DNA of 64,000 bases from Rahnella aceris. GTDB taxonomy: Bacteria; Pseudomonadota; Gammaproteobacteria; Enterobacterales; Enterobacteriaceae. Position numbers and translations under genes: made by a program. Shown here piece by piece: positions 47,236 to 56,476 of this stretch. The stretch is from positions 310,001 to 374,000 of the forward strand of contig NZ_JAADJV010000003.1 in NCBI RefSeq assembly GCF_011684115.1, given 5' to 3'. Positions within the stretch are counted from its first letter, which is position 1, and the number at the start of each line of letters is the position of its first letter. The notes under the pieces are model-generated. The model did no database searches, was not told the DNA's origin, and worked only from the letters and a program-made list of their open reading frames with translations.

Positions 47236-47561
47236 CAGGATGTTTCCTCTGTGGGCGTGGTGTTGCTCCAGTTGCGGCAATGCCACATCAGGCTTTCGGC
47301 AGCGCGGTTAACATAAAGCTGAACTTCAGTCTGACTGGTTCGATGTTCAAACATATCGCCAAACACCAGAAGCATGGCTGTTACGACCGGCGAAGGGATA
47401 TCTTCAGCAGCTTTCCATGCCGGGTCATCACACCAACGCAAGCAATGGTCCAGCGCGCTCTGGGCATAACGGGTGATAAGTGCATCACGGTCGTCACCAT
47501 CAAACTCAATGTGCTGGCGTAATTCTTCGATCGGCACAACTTCAGTGACTACAATCGCCAT
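47235..47561 (-). CDS. Head-tail connector (HK97 gp6-like)
   Basis: A 108-residue helical protein (IEFDGDDRDALITRYAQSALDHCLRW) of the gp6-like adaptor family, which forms a ring below the portal. The stop overlaps the start of the head closure gene. Confidence 0.85.
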   Translation of the reverse strand: MAIVVTEVVPIEELRQHIEFDGDDRDALITRYAQSALDHCLRWCDDPAWKAAEDIPSPVVTAMLLVFGDMFEHRTSQTEVQLYVNRAAESLMWHCRNWSNTTPTEETS

Positions 47562-47600
47562 GTGAAATCAGGGCAGGTTTCCCCGCCCCGCCCCGTCATA

Positions 47601-48758
47601 TCATGAGCCAGATTCGAAAGTGCCCTTGATCAGGGCTTTTGGACGGTAGTGCGCCAGCGCCAGACGTTCTTCACACAGAATAGTCAGCATGTTTTTCACG
47701 AAGTTATCGCGGTCTTCGCGACTGACTTCGATACTTGCATCCATGCGATCCCAGACCTGCGAAGCCATATCAAAACCACCCACGGTGAAAGTACCCTGAT
47801 CCTGAGCACGCGTAGGAATGACCGGGAGCCCCCACATGACATTGCTGGTGAAGGCCTGCGGGCCACCGAAGATATAGCGCCCTTCGTTATCTTTCAGCAG
47901 TGCAATGCCGTGCCAGTCGCGCGGGTTCAAAATGATGCCGGAGGCGCTGAACTCAGACTCTGTAACCTGGAAGATGGCATGTGCAATCAGGTCGGCGCGG
48001 GTGTCTCCGGTGGCATTCAGGCTGCTGTCATAATCGGTAGCAACCAGATTGATACCTTCGAGATCGTCACCGGTTCCGTCGCCGTTGAGCAGCATGTCTT
48101 CTTCTTTCAGCGCCAGACCGTACATCAGGCGGTTGTTGACATAGGATTGCAGCATAGGGGCATCATCCATCACCTGACGTGATGCCTGGATCCAGTGTGC
48201 AACGGTTTTGACATTGGCCGTCTCTTTACTGAAGGTGATATCTGATTCGGGTTTCAGCGCCTTTTCCGCGACCGTCGCCGCATTGTTGGTGAACAGATTT
48301 TCACGGACATATTCCAGCGCATTACTGGAGATACGCCCCTGCGCCAGCAAATCACGAATAGTCAGGCGGCGCAGCCCCGGCATAATGATGCCCGGCACCT
48401 GCATTGGCTGGATCAAGGTACCGGCAGAGCCCGCATCGCTGCCCAGCGACTTATTGAAGGTTTTCGCCTCGAAATGGGACGATTTGCCATCCCAAGATTT
48501 TGTTAATTCTTCTGCAGCCCGTTCTGAGAACGATTTTTTGTTCTCTGGATTTTCGGCCCCTGAAGTGAATTTCTGTTCCATATCGAACAGACGAGAACCG
48601 GCGGTTTTCAGTTCTTCCTGAACTTTCACCAGATCATCTTGCAACTGTTTGGAAATTTTACCGGTGGCTTCAATTTCCTGTTTCTGTGCTTCAAAAAGCT
48701 GAGTCACATTCTTTTGGGACTCTTCAATGGCCTTTTGGATATCAGTTAATTCAGACAT
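47601..48758 (-). CDS. Major capsid protein, HK97 gp5 family
   Basis: 385 residues, the same length as HK97 gp5 and closely similar as I recall it. The N-terminal delta (scaffold) domain is helical (1-103). The maturation cleavage site is FNK103-SLGS. Cross-linking residues are at HK97 numbering: Lys169 (ALKP), Asn356 (FVKNML) and catalytic Glu363 (LCEERL). The head should therefore assemble on the delta domain, be cut by the adjacent protease and form isopeptide-bonded capsid chainmail. Confidence 0.95.
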   Translation of the reverse strand: MSELTDIQKAIEESQKNVTQLFEAQKQEIEATGKISKQLQDDLVKVQEELKTAGSRLFDMEQKFTSGAENPENKKSFSERAAEELTKSWDGKSSHFEAKTFNKSLGSDAGSAGTLIQPMQVPGIIMPGLRRLTIRDLLAQGRISSNALEYVRENLFTNNAATVAEKALKPESDITFSKETANVKTVAHWIQASRQVMDDAPMLQSYVNNRLMYGLALKEEDMLLNGDGTGDDLEGINLVATDYDSSLNATGDTRADLIAHAIFQVTESEFSASGIILNPRDWHGIALLKDNEGRYIFGGPQAFTSNVMWGLPVIPTRAQDQGTFTVGGFDMASQVWDRMDASIEVSREDRDNFVKNMLTILCEERLALAHYRPKALIKGTFESGS

Positions 48759-48760
48759 AT

Positions 48761-49435
48761 TTATTTTCCTATCTGGAGTGGGGAGAAGTTTTTAATACGC
48801 TCGAGCAGAGCGGTGATTTCTTTGTCACTGCCTTCGGACTCGCTCCGAACTGCAGACTTAATGCGGGCAATAAAGCCCTGTGCTTCTGATTTGGATAGGC
48901 CAACTGAGTCCCTCAGCCACTCTTCCGCGTCGCGAATACTTTCCACGCCGTCGATGCTTTTCAGGGATGAAACCCCGGCCAGCTCATTGGCAGGGAAAGT
49001 ACAGATACTGATTTCACGCAGCGCCGCTACGTTTTTGAAAATTCGGCCCGATGTGCCTAGGCTGTAATCATCTTTGCCCGCCGAGAACCCGACAGACATC
49101 CCTTCTACGGTGCCGTGTTTCATAGCAGCCTTCAGGTCATTGGCCTGAGAGTGACCGGGCGTCAGAACACCGCGCACCAGCAGCCCTTTACTGTCTTCTT
49201 CGAGGTTCTCCCATTTCCCTACAGGCATTTCCCATGTGCGGTGGTTGTAGAACATCGCCACCTTTCGCGTCTGATTGGTAAGCGCGTTTTTGAAAGCACC
49301 AGGCAAGATGATGTCGCCATCGGAATCAGTGTTATTGAACACAGAGGCGTAGCCTTCAAAAACGCCCTGCGTGCCGTCACCGGAAAACTTGATTTCCGCC
49401 TGATCAAAGGCGAGTGTTTTATTGATGCTGCGCAT
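48761..49435 (-). CDS. HK97-family prohead protease
   Basis: A 224-residue serine protease that cuts the capsid delta domain. The catalytic His lies in MFYNHRTWEMPVG and the Ser in TVEGMSVGFSAG. The start at 49435 has GGGGG five bases upstream. It is two bases from the capsid start and 18 bp after the portal. Confidence 0.92.
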   Translation of the reverse strand: MRSINKTLAFDQAEIKFSGDGTQGVFEGYASVFNNTDSDGDIILPGAFKNALTNQTRKVAMFYNHRTWEMPVGKWENLEEDSKGLLVRGVLTPGHSQANDLKAAMKHGTVEGMSVGFSAGKDDYSLGTSGRIFKNVAALREISICTFPANELAGVSSLKSIDGVESIRDAEEWLRDSVGLSKSEAQGFIARIKSAVRSESEGSDKEITALLERIKNFSPLQIGK

Positions 49436-49453
49436 CGCTACCCCCATAAATGA

Positions 49454-50722
49454 CTAAACCCCGCTGTTGGCGGGGTTCTTGTTTCCTAATTCAGTAATCG
49501 GCACGTTCTGCGATTGTCGGGTGGCAACATCGCCGCCCGGTAGCGGCGGCATGTTATCGAGCCGCCGCATTTCATTCACCGTACGCTGGCCACTGTTGAC
49601 CAGAGTTGTCATGAAGGTAGCGCGGGAAGCTGAATCTCCACGCAGCAACCCGTCCAGGTTATGTTCAGCATGAATACGCCCGATATCTGTAGGTTTGACT
49701 AACCAGCGCCAGATCGTTTGTTCCCATCGGGTTAAATAAGGCGCGAGGGTATACTGCAGAAAACCGAGGTTCTGCTGCTCGATACCGGTTCCCCAACTGG
49801 TAGATTTTTCGACATCGCCAACCAGATGCGGCGGAACACCAAAGAACCGGGCAATTTCACTGACCTGAAATTTACGGGACGCCATCGTTTCAGCGTCCTG
49901 CGGGCTGACGCCGATATCCTCAGCTTTAAAATCAGCCTCAAGGATCCAAAGTCGCTTTTTAACCGGACCACCGGCAATCTCTTTAAAATTTTCCTCTAAC
50001 TGGTCGCGCTGAACTTTGCTTAACACCTTATCGCCGGTAGACAGAATTTTCGGGGATTTCGCACCGTTGGCATAAAACTCACGCTGCTGATCCTCCATTG
50101 CCACCGCCACGCCCGCCGTTTTTGTCGCGAAGGCAATCGGAGACATGCCTACCAGCCCGTTAAACCCGAAGCCTTTAAGATGGAAAATTTCCTTCTGGTT
50201 AAAATTGGCGTACTCAGAATCCCGTTTGTAGCGGTAAACGATTTTCTTTCCTTCAAGGCGTACATCCATATTCACCGAATTCAGCGGCAGAAGGCTGATC
50301 ACATCACCTGCGCCGTTTCGTTCAACCAGCGCATAGGCATTGCCATAAAAAGCCAGTTGCATGGTCATACATTCCCGAAATTCCTGAGCGGTCATGTACT
50401 GGTTCGGCGAGTAGCGCAGAAGACGCGCCAGGGGATTATCCAGTCCCACTTTGGCACGGTTGTCGTTTTTCGTTTCGAAGACGTCCAGCGGCAAACACGA
50501 CGTTACGGTGGAAATTAACCGCACGCAGGCCCAGACAGTAGAAATTTGCAGGGCTCGTTCATCGGTGATTGATGAGTCACCTAAATGACCATGTGCCGAT
50601 ACGGGCCCAGTTTGTGAACCCTGATCCGGAGTTACCAGGCGGCCGCCGACAAACCACGATGCCATGCGCGCCCACAGACCATTATTGGTGCGAAGGTCAA
50701 TGCTATAGTTGGTTTCTGACAT
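49454..50722 (-). CDS. Portal protein, HK97 family
   Basis: A 422-residue portal subunit forming the 12-fold DNA entry ring. Typical segments are STVWACVRLISTVTSCLPLDVFE, QYMTAQEFRECMTMQLAFYGNAY, FGVPPHLVGDVEKSTSWGTGIEQQN and LAPYLTRWEQTIWRWL. The start overlaps the terminase stop (TAATG). The C-terminal tail is Gln/Asn-rich. Confidence 0.93.
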   Translation of the reverse strand: MSETNYSIDLRTNNGLWARMASWFVGGRLVTPDQGSQTGPVSAHGHLGDSSITDERALQISTVWACVRLISTVTSCLPLDVFETKNDNRAKVGLDNPLARLLRYSPNQYMTAQEFRECMTMQLAFYGNAYALVERNGAGDVISLLPLNSVNMDVRLEGKKIVYRYKRDSEYANFNQKEIFHLKGFGFNGLVGMSPIAFATKTAGVAVAMEDQQREFYANGAKSPKILSTGDKVLSKVQRDQLEENFKEIAGGPVKKRLWILEADFKAEDIGVSPQDAETMASRKFQVSEIARFFGVPPHLVGDVEKSTSWGTGIEQQNLGFLQYTLAPYLTRWEQTIWRWLVKPTDIGRIHAEHNLDGLLRGDSASRATFMTTLVNSGQRTVNEMRRLDNMPPLPGGDVATRQSQNVPITELGNKNPANSGV

Positions 50723-52458
50723 TACATGCTCATCGGTCTCGACAGAAAATCATCCAGGTTGAATTCCTCCTCAACCTCCCCATCAGCTGCACCGATTGCC
50801 ATTGCCGAAGCCACGACGCCATCGATACGACCGGTACTCTTTTTCTTTGCAAAAATACGGTTATTTTTCTGATCTGTTTCGATAACAGCAGATGCTGCAT
50901 TCCACCTCAGGCAAGGGTTCAGGTGGATTTCGATTTCTTTGTCGTCCAGTAGCCCTTCGAATAATTCAATCGAATGAGGCATCCACAAACCGGAATCGGC
51001 TGCCTTATAGAACCCCTGCCCGTGTTGGATCAATGGCACACCCACGCCAGCCTCTTCGAGCTCGGGTTCAAGGTACTTAATACGGTATTGGTCAAAGGCG
51101 ATCGCCTTTATCTGGAATTTCAACGCAAGATCAGCAATTCGCTCCGCAACAAAACCGTATTTGACGGCGTTCCCTGGCGGCGCATGAATAAAACCTTTCT
51201 TCTCCCACATGTCATAGGGCACGCGGTCAGTTTTAGCGCGGTGAAGAAGTGTGTCTTTTGGCGTCCAGAACTCCACTATCAGCCGTTTTCGATGAGGGAA
51301 ATACAGTGCAAGCGACGTTAAATCTCGGGTACCTGACAGATCCAGACCGCCGAAACATTCCTCTCCTATCATCTCATCCGGGTCAAAGTCAGATTCGCAT
51401 CCCATCCAGACATCGCTGCCCATCCACGGGTTAGCGGCATCGACCCACTGACAAAAGTTAAGGCGCCGGACAATGCTTTCTTTCGCTGGCATGCCGCGCG
51501 CTTGGGTAACCTGCTCACGAAGGTACTTTTCAGTAAATGTCTGGCCGAGCGACGGATTTGCTTTACCCCAGCAGGACTCATCTTTAAAAGGGTCATCCCC
51601 TTCATCGAGAGAGCAGATGAAACTGAAAAAGCTGTCATCTTCTTCCATCCCAGCCGCAATTTTGCGGCCGTATTCGTGGTAGTCATAACAAACGCTTGTT
51701 TTGTCATGTCCGCTGTTGGTGATCAGGAACATCAAAGCCTGACGCCGCCCCTTAGTACCGGCGCGCATCATTTCAACGACGGTATTGGTTTTATGTTCAT
51801 GTACTTCATCGATCAGCGCGCAATGCGGGCGCGGGCCTGACTGGCCGTCATCGGAACTGATCGGTTTGAAAAACGAACCGGTTTGCAGGAAAGCCAGGTT
51901 CCACACATTCAAACCGGTGCCTGACTTAACAATTCTTTGCGCCAGCGCCGGAGACTGATCGACCATCGATACGGCGTCCCGGAATAAAATCATTGCCTGG
52001 TCTTTTTTGGTGGCCGCCGCGTAGATTTCTGCGCGCGGTTCTTTATCCGCGACCAGACAATACAGGCCGACCCCGCCAGCCAGCGGCGATTTACCTGAAC
52101 CCTTCCCCGATTCGATGTAACTCATGCGAAACCGACGCGTTCCATCCTCTGCTTTCCAGCCAAACAGAGAGCCAACGATAAAAGTTTGCCAGGGTAAAAG
52201 GATGAACGGCTTCCCCTCATGTTCTCCGCCGTTGAGTTTCAGGACTTTCGCAAAAAAGGTGATTGCTCGTTCGACCGCCTCAACGTCCCAAAAAAGACCG
52301 CGGGCCGGACCATGCTCTAAATCCCTTAAATGCCGGGCGCAGGCATTACGAATATCGGGACCGGCAAGCACCTTCCCTTCGGTGACATCCCGCGCATATT
52401 TCGTTGGCGCGTCAACCGAAGAACTGGTTGAGCGGGTCGTCTTCTTCTTCTCCACCAT
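50722..52458 (-). CDS. terL: Terminase large subunit
   Basis: A 578-residue packaging ATPase/nuclease. The Walker A-like ESGKGSGKSPLAGG lies near 134-147, Walker B in CALIDEVHEHKTN, and the RNase H-type nuclease starts at FGGLDLSGTRDLTSL (Asp). It belongs to the HK97/phage P27-type large terminases. It overlaps the small subunit by about 47 bases. Confidence 0.93.
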   Translation of the reverse strand: MVEKKKTTRSTSSSVDAPTKYARDVTEGKVLAGPDIRNACARHLRDLEHGPARGLFWDVEAVERAITFFAKVLKLNGGEHEGKPFILLPWQTFIVGSLFGWKAEDGTRRFRMSYIESGKGSGKSPLAGGVGLYCLVADKEPRAEIYAAATKKDQAMILFRDAVSMVDQSPALAQRIVKSGTGLNVWNLAFLQTGSFFKPISSDDGQSGPRPHCALIDEVHEHKTNTVVEMMRAGTKGRRQALMFLITNSGHDKTSVCYDYHEYGRKIAAGMEEDDSFFSFICSLDEGDDPFKDESCWGKANPSLGQTFTEKYLREQVTQARGMPAKESIVRRLNFCQWVDAANPWMGSDVWMGCESDFDPDEMIGEECFGGLDLSGTRDLTSLALYFPHRKRLIVEFWTPKDTLLHRAKTDRVPYDMWEKKGFIHAPPGNAVKYGFVAERIADLALKFQIKAIAFDQYRIKYLEPELEEAGVGVPLIQHGQGFYKAADSGLWMPHSIELFEGLLDDKEIEIHLNPCLRWNAASAVIETDQKNNRIFAKKKSTGRIDGVVASAMAIGAADGEVEEEFNLDDFLSRPMSM

Positions 52459-52879
52459 TCACTTGCACCTTTGTACGGGCGGCAGGCGTCAGGCCGAATT
52501 CCACCAGATAACTTTTAAAACGACGATCGGCATCCGCCAGCATTGAAACCGCCGGATTGGCCTTGATCAGGAAATCACCCATTTGGGTCTTCGTTGTGTA
52601 GGTACGCCCTTCGATATCGATGAGTTGCCGCAAATGCAGGATTTCGGCATACAGATCACAAAGCCGCTCAAGGGCCATTGTGTCTGCAACAGTGAGGATA
52701 CCCATTCCATCAAGCAGAACGGTTAATCGGCCCCAGGCGGTTTTCCCCCAATCCGTCAGATGAGACGGCGGACTCGGGATTTCGCGGGCGGGTTTGGGTT
52801 CTTTGTCATTCAGTTTTCGTTTGCCCGGATTACCGGTAACCAATTTTAATTTGGTCGGTTTCGGGCGACGACCGGCCAT
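52412..52879 (-). CDS. terS: Terminase small subunit, P27 family
   Basis: A 155-residue protein that recognises the packaging site (MAGRRPKPTKLKLVTGNPGKRKLN at the N-terminus, EPKPAREIPSPPSHL), typical of the P27-type small terminases. The helical core is followed by an acidic tail. The cos/pac site is expected nearby, perhaps in the 200-bp gap to HNH (52880-53080), which I cannot identify directly. Confidence 0.9.
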   Translation of the reverse strand: MAGRRPKPTKLKLVTGNPGKRKLNDKEPKPAREIPSPPSHLTDWGKTAWGRLTVLLDGMGILTVADTMALERLCDLYAEILHLRQLIDIEGRTYTTKTQMGDFLIKANPAVSMLADADRRFKSYLVEFGLTPAARTKVQVNGGEEEDDPLNQFFG

Positions 52880-53080
52880 AGAAACCTCCCATCAAACGAG
52901 AATTAATATCAATTTCAAATAAAATGGTTTCAGTTGAAATTATTGGCTTTTGGGGTAAAAACGCCCCAGAAAAAAACTTTTCATTTCGCGGTTGTGCGTA
53001 CAAAGCACGGAGCTCGGTCATTTGGCGCGAGAGGGGTAGAGATTTCCCCTCCCCTCTGCCGTCTCTGCCATCGCCTGCCG

Positions 53081-53440
53081 TCAGGCGGCGTGCCAGTGCG
53101 AGTTCGGGTCGATCGGCAGGCCGTTCTCATCGCAGCCTGAGATGCGCCCGCTCTTCTCCATACGTTGCTTTGTGGAGTCGTGATGCACCTTGCACAGCGG
53201 TTGCCAGTTCTTCCTGTCCCAGAACAGCTTCTGAGCTGTCTTAATGCTGGCAACATTGCCAGAGAGCAATGCCTCTTTAAGTTTGTGGGCAACGATATGG
53301 TCAACCACACTGGCGGCCACGGTCCGCCCCTGCTCCTGACACATCACACACAGCGGGTTATCATTCAGGAAGTCGAGGCGGGCTCTGTTCCACTTGCTGC
53401 CGTATACCCGAGGTTCTTTCTTCTGCATCAGCTGTTCCAA
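53081..53440 (-). CDS. HNH endonuclease associated with terminase
   Basis: A 119-residue HNH nuclease with the zinc site CVMCQ ... PLCKVHH and the DHI core in VVDHIVAHK. In HK97-like phages the HNH protein beside terS is part of the cos-cleavage/packaging machinery. It overlaps the glycosyltransferase-like gene by 13 bases. Confidence 0.9.
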   Translation of the reverse strand: MEQLMQKKEPRVYGSKWNRARLDFLNDNPLCVMCQEQGRTVAASVVDHIVAHKLKEALLSGNVASIKTAQKLFWDRKNWQPLCKVHHDSTKQRMEKSGRISGCDENGLPIDPNSHWHAA

Positions 53441-54039
53441 GCGGGAAATAAAGTCAGTCGCCAGGCTCGGCGGCGTTCGTTTCTTGGCTGGTTGTCGGGA
53501 TGCCGTTCAACTGTCTCGCCATCGGCATGATCTACCAGCGAGTAACAGGGGTAGATAACCTTTCCTCCCAACGCGTCACCGACGGCATAGTCAGCCGCCT
53601 TGGTTCGGTTCCAGTTCTGCATGATGCGGCTTAGTCCGCTAACTGGCGGGCTGTAGCACACTCCATGTATTAGCCTGTCCATCGTGATGTGGGCAGCTCG
53701 GCGTCTATCGGCATCAATCAGGCTGGCTGCGATATGCTGCTGGTACTGCGGAGGACGCCCAGTACCCAGATAGAAACTGATGAGATTATCGGGAAACTTG
53801 GCCAACCACTCATTCACTCCTTGGGTAAAGTCCGGTAATGGCAGAGCATCATCCTCAAGTATTACCACGCGACAGTCCTGATGTCTGGCCCACTCAATAG
53901 CGCGTCTGTGATTCCAGTTCGCGCCGTGATCTTCTTCATCGATCAACAGGTGCGCGGACAACATGTCAGCGAGGCGAGTCGCCATGTCTCGGCGCTTATG
54001 GTGCCCTACAACGCAGAAGGTCACTTGTGCCGATACCAT
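53428..54039 (-). CDS. Phage glycosyltransferase-like protein (GT25-like)
   Basis: 203 residues, soluble. The segment DCRVVILEDDALPLPDFTQGV (about 57-77) has the acidic EDD motif of GT-A glycosyltransferases such as family 25, and CVVGHHKRRDMATRL opens a Rossmann-like fold. The acceptor is unknown. It overlaps the bifunctional glycosyltransferase by 19 bases upstream and HNH by 13 bases downstream, so it is translated with the packaging genes. It has no membrane helices, which argues against gtr-type O-antigen conversion. Confidence 0.65.
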   Translation of the reverse strand: MVSAQVTFCVVGHHKRRDMATRLADMLSAHLLIDEEDHGANWNHRRAIEWARHQDCRVVILEDDALPLPDFTQGVNEWLAKFPDNLISFYLGTGRPPQYQQHIAASLIDADRRRAAHITMDRLIHGVCYSPPVSGLSRIMQNWNRTKAADYAVGDALGGKVIYPCYSLVDHADGETVERHPDNQPRNERRRAWRLTLFPAWNS

Positions 54040-55475
54040 GCGAACTCCTTACCGATGCCGTCAGATTTAAAAATGGTGTGGACCTTGGGCCCAGTTACTA
54101 CTCGATCACCGAATGACTTCGCCACGATGCCAAAGGCACCCATATCAAACTGAGTCACTGGAGTCTTGCCCTTATCCCAGAACCGGTGGCTTTCGCTGAG
54201 GTAATGAAGCCGGACTATCTGGTGTGCAAAATCCATTACATCCGCACGACAGCCACCGAGCAGGCCAGCATTAAGCAGCGGGCTGTTTCGGTGTTCGCTC
54301 AGGAAGTCAGCGTAAGCTTTGCCGTGATGGTTCTGCAGCATCCACTGATCCGCGTATGTCTTAGGCTCTGATCCGACATATATCTTGCCGGGTTCCATCT
54401 CTTCCCACGGTTCGTGCAACATCTCAACGTCAGTGCCGTCGGTACACCACACGAAGCGGTATTCAGGGTGAACTCTGAGATACTGGTAGAGGTGCAGCCA
54501 GCGAGCGAAGTAAGGACTCATTTGCAAAGCTGGAACTGAAACGAGTGCCGCGCCCGCGGGTGCATTGCTGAGTTGGTCAGCCAGCACAACAGCATCCGCG
54601 CCGCGGATTGACGATGCCCACGTGCTGAGCAGAGATGCATCCGGCCTAATCACGGCACCGCGCTGAGGATCCGGCTGACCGGTCAGCAATGAAGTGATCA
54701 CCACATCACGCTGGCGCCGGAATTCCGCATAACCGGCATAACCTGAATCACGCCGGGCATTGAAGATGGTTACGTTATTGCGAACCAATGCCTCACGGTC
54801 AGACCTAGCGACAGAACGTTCAACCGCTTCATGTTCGTCCAGTGAATAAATGAGGGCTTTTGAACCAGCCACGTCAGCATTTGCCCACGTCGTCAGGCCA
54901 GCGTTATGAATGCGCTGCGCCAAATCGGGATGTTCATACATACCGCGCCCATAAACCGGGTCAAAGCCGCCTACCTTTTCAATCGCGCTGCGGTGGTAAT
55001 AAAGCATCACGCCGCGCTGGCCGGTGTAAGCGACATGCAGGTCGTCGCGATATAGCACAGCCATATCGTTCAGCTTCTTCGCGCCTGCGAGATCAAGGAA
55101 TTGGTAAGCCAGATGAGGCTCAGGCGATTCAATATATGGGACATGCCAGTTATCGCTGATCGGATAGGCATCATCGTCCCACAGGAACAAGTGCTCACAG
55201 CCAGCATCGATCAGCGCCTCGAGGCTCCGGTTCTTCGAAGCCACGATCCCGAGCGATTTCTCATGCCGGATTATTTCGATACCGGCGGCTGTTGCTGCTG
55301 GCGCTGAACCATCATCAATCACGATTAATTTAGCGCCAGCCGGTAGATATTTCAGATGCTGTTCAATTGTCTTTGCCAGAACAGCAGGCCGGTTGTGTGT
55401 CGTGATGGCGATTCCAATCCGAGCGCCAGAATTGCACGCAGGCGCATACGGGACACCATCGATAGTGACCTGCAT
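54021..55475 (-). CDS. Two-domain phage glycosyltransferase (GT2-type N-terminus plus second GT-like domain)
   Basis: 484 residues, soluble. The N-terminal GT2/GT-A domain shows ITTHNRPAVLAKTIEQHL (about 27-44), VIDDGSAPA and LFLWDDDAYPI (the metal-binding DDD). The C-terminal domain (about 310-484) looks like another GT-A domain: RFVWCTDGTDVEML (DxD-like) and NSPLLNAGLLGGCRADV, the pattern of galactosyl/hexosyl transferases. So two transferase centres may be fused. The gene starts the cassette that reaches HNH and terminase and follows a terminator. The target could be DNA, virion protein or host surface. Confidence 0.72.
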   Translation of the reverse strand: MQVTIDGVPYAPACNSGARIGIAITTHNRPAVLAKTIEQHLKYLPAGAKLIVIDDGSAPAATAAGIEIIRHEKSLGIVASKNRSLEALIDAGCEHLFLWDDDAYPISDNWHVPYIESPEPHLAYQFLDLAGAKKLNDMAVLYRDDLHVAYTGQRGVMLYYHRSAIEKVGGFDPVYGRGMYEHPDLAQRIHNAGLTTWANADVAGSKALIYSLDEHEAVERSVARSDREALVRNNVTIFNARRDSGYAGYAEFRRQRDVVITSLLTGQPDPQRGAVIRPDASLLSTWASSIRGADAVVLADQLSNAPAGAALVSVPALQMSPYFARWLHLYQYLRVHPEYRFVWCTDGTDVEMLHEPWEEMEPGKIYVGSEPKTYADQWMLQNHHGKAYADFLSEHRNSPLLNAGLLGGCRADVMDFAHQIVRLHYLSESHRFWDKGKTPVTQFDMGAFGIVAKSFGDRVVTGPKVHTIFKSDGIGKEFAWYRHK

Positions 55476-55508
55476 AATTACTCCTGGATTGGTTATTAAA
55501 TATAAAGA

Positions 55509-55528
55509 AACCGCCTAAAAAGGCGGTT
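55509..55528 (-). terminator. Intrinsic terminator before the glycosyltransferase cassette
   Basis: An 8-bp stem AACCGCCT / AGGCGGTT with an AAAA loop, weak T tract (TTTCTTT) on the minus strand. Confidence 0.65.
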
Positions 55529-55544
55529 ATAGGGATTGTATTTC

Positions 55545-55763
55545 TTACTTAAGCGATTCTTGGATTGCATCTGCTAAGTTTTTGATTTGATCTGCTGCAT
55601 TCTCCAAATCAAATTTCATTTTGTGTGCTGCAGTTGAACTCGTAGGGGAGGAAGCGCTAGCTTTTGCAATTTCAAGTGCTGCTTGTACAGCTAGCAAACG
55701 TTGAGATTTAGTTATGGCCTCTTCTACGCTCTTGCTTGTGTCGTTAAAATAACCTTCTAACAT
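55545..55763 (-). CDS. Small helical phage protein, uncharacterised
   Basis: A 72-residue, mainly helical protein (EEAITKSQRLLAVQAALEIAKASA; FDLENAADQIKNLADAIQESL), without a signal peptide or Cys. AAAGGAG stands before its ATG. It is closed by its own terminator, an accessory gene between the lysis cassette and glycosyltransferases. Confidence 0.6.
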   Translation of the reverse strand: MLEGYFNDTSKSVEEAITKSQRLLAVQAALEIAKASASSPTSSTAAHKMKFDLENAADQIKNLADAIQESLK

Positions 55764-55920
55764 TGTAAACTCCTTTTAATTAAACGAGATTACAATATAG
55801 CTCTCAAGGTATTCGAATATAAACCATTATCACAGGCACTCAGTTAATGCCTGCTGTAAAGTCTCGTCGATTCAAGAACAAAACGAATTTTCGTGTTGAG
55901 CTTATTTACAGTATTGTTAA

Positions 55921-56169
55921 TCAGTCTTCTTCGTATTCGTCATCACCTTCAACCACATCTCGAGGCACTTCGATTGTTTCACCAATTTCCCATCCTTTAG
56001 AATTTAAAATTTCTGAAGGAGTCGACTCAGGAACTTCGAAATAGTAGTTATATATAGTGTCACCAGAGTTACCTGTATTCTCGTTCAGGTCTTCTAACCC
56101 CAGTGGTATTTGTTCTAATTGCTCGTCAGTTAAATCCAAAAACGTTGCTAACTCTGAAGTTTTCATCAT
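55921..56169 (-). CDS. Small acidic phage protein, uncharacterised
   Basis: An 82-residue, strongly acidic protein ending in EGDDEYEED. Its N-terminal segment TSELATFLDLTDEQLEQIPLGLEDLNEN looks helical. GGAG precedes the start. It has no recognisable family. The charge could suggest a DNA-mimic or anti-restriction protein, but that is speculation. Confidence 0.5.
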   Translation of the reverse strand: MMKTSELATFLDLTDEQLEQIPLGLEDLNENTGNSGDTIYNYYFEVPESTPSEILNSKGWEIGETIEVPRDVVEGDDEYEED

Positions 56170-56282
56170 TATCTCCTACTGGTGTGAAAACTATCAGAAC
56201 ACATAAAAATACTCATGTAAATCAACGATTTTTTGACAACTTTGTCACCATTTTCAATCAATTGAATCCACTTGATTTCTAT

Positions 56283-56432
56283 TCAATAAATTTTGCAACG
56301 CTTCTGGGCTTCAGCGGCATAGCCCTGAAGGTATTGGATCACTTCGTCGTCTCTGCTGGTTGATTCTCTGAGACTGAGAACAGCCTTTGGACCTACCTCA
56401 AGTATCTTTAATTTTTTAACGTAAATTACCAT
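56283..56432 (-). pseudogene. Relic of a second Rz spanin 3' end
   Basis: A 49-codon frame whose last 35 codons read VLSLRESTSRDDEVIQYLQGYAAEAQK, colinear with the C-terminus of the intact Rz (VLDLRASIIKDNEVIEYLQGYIEYLAK). DNA identity is visible around 56325-56385 versus 56800-56865. The transmembrane and coiled-coil part is gone. It marks an old duplication or recombination, with the plus-strand 97-residue gene inserted between copies. Confidence 0.75.
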
Positions 56433-56476
56433 TTTGTGCTCTATTGTTAGATGACAATGCCAATAGAGTAGAAAAG

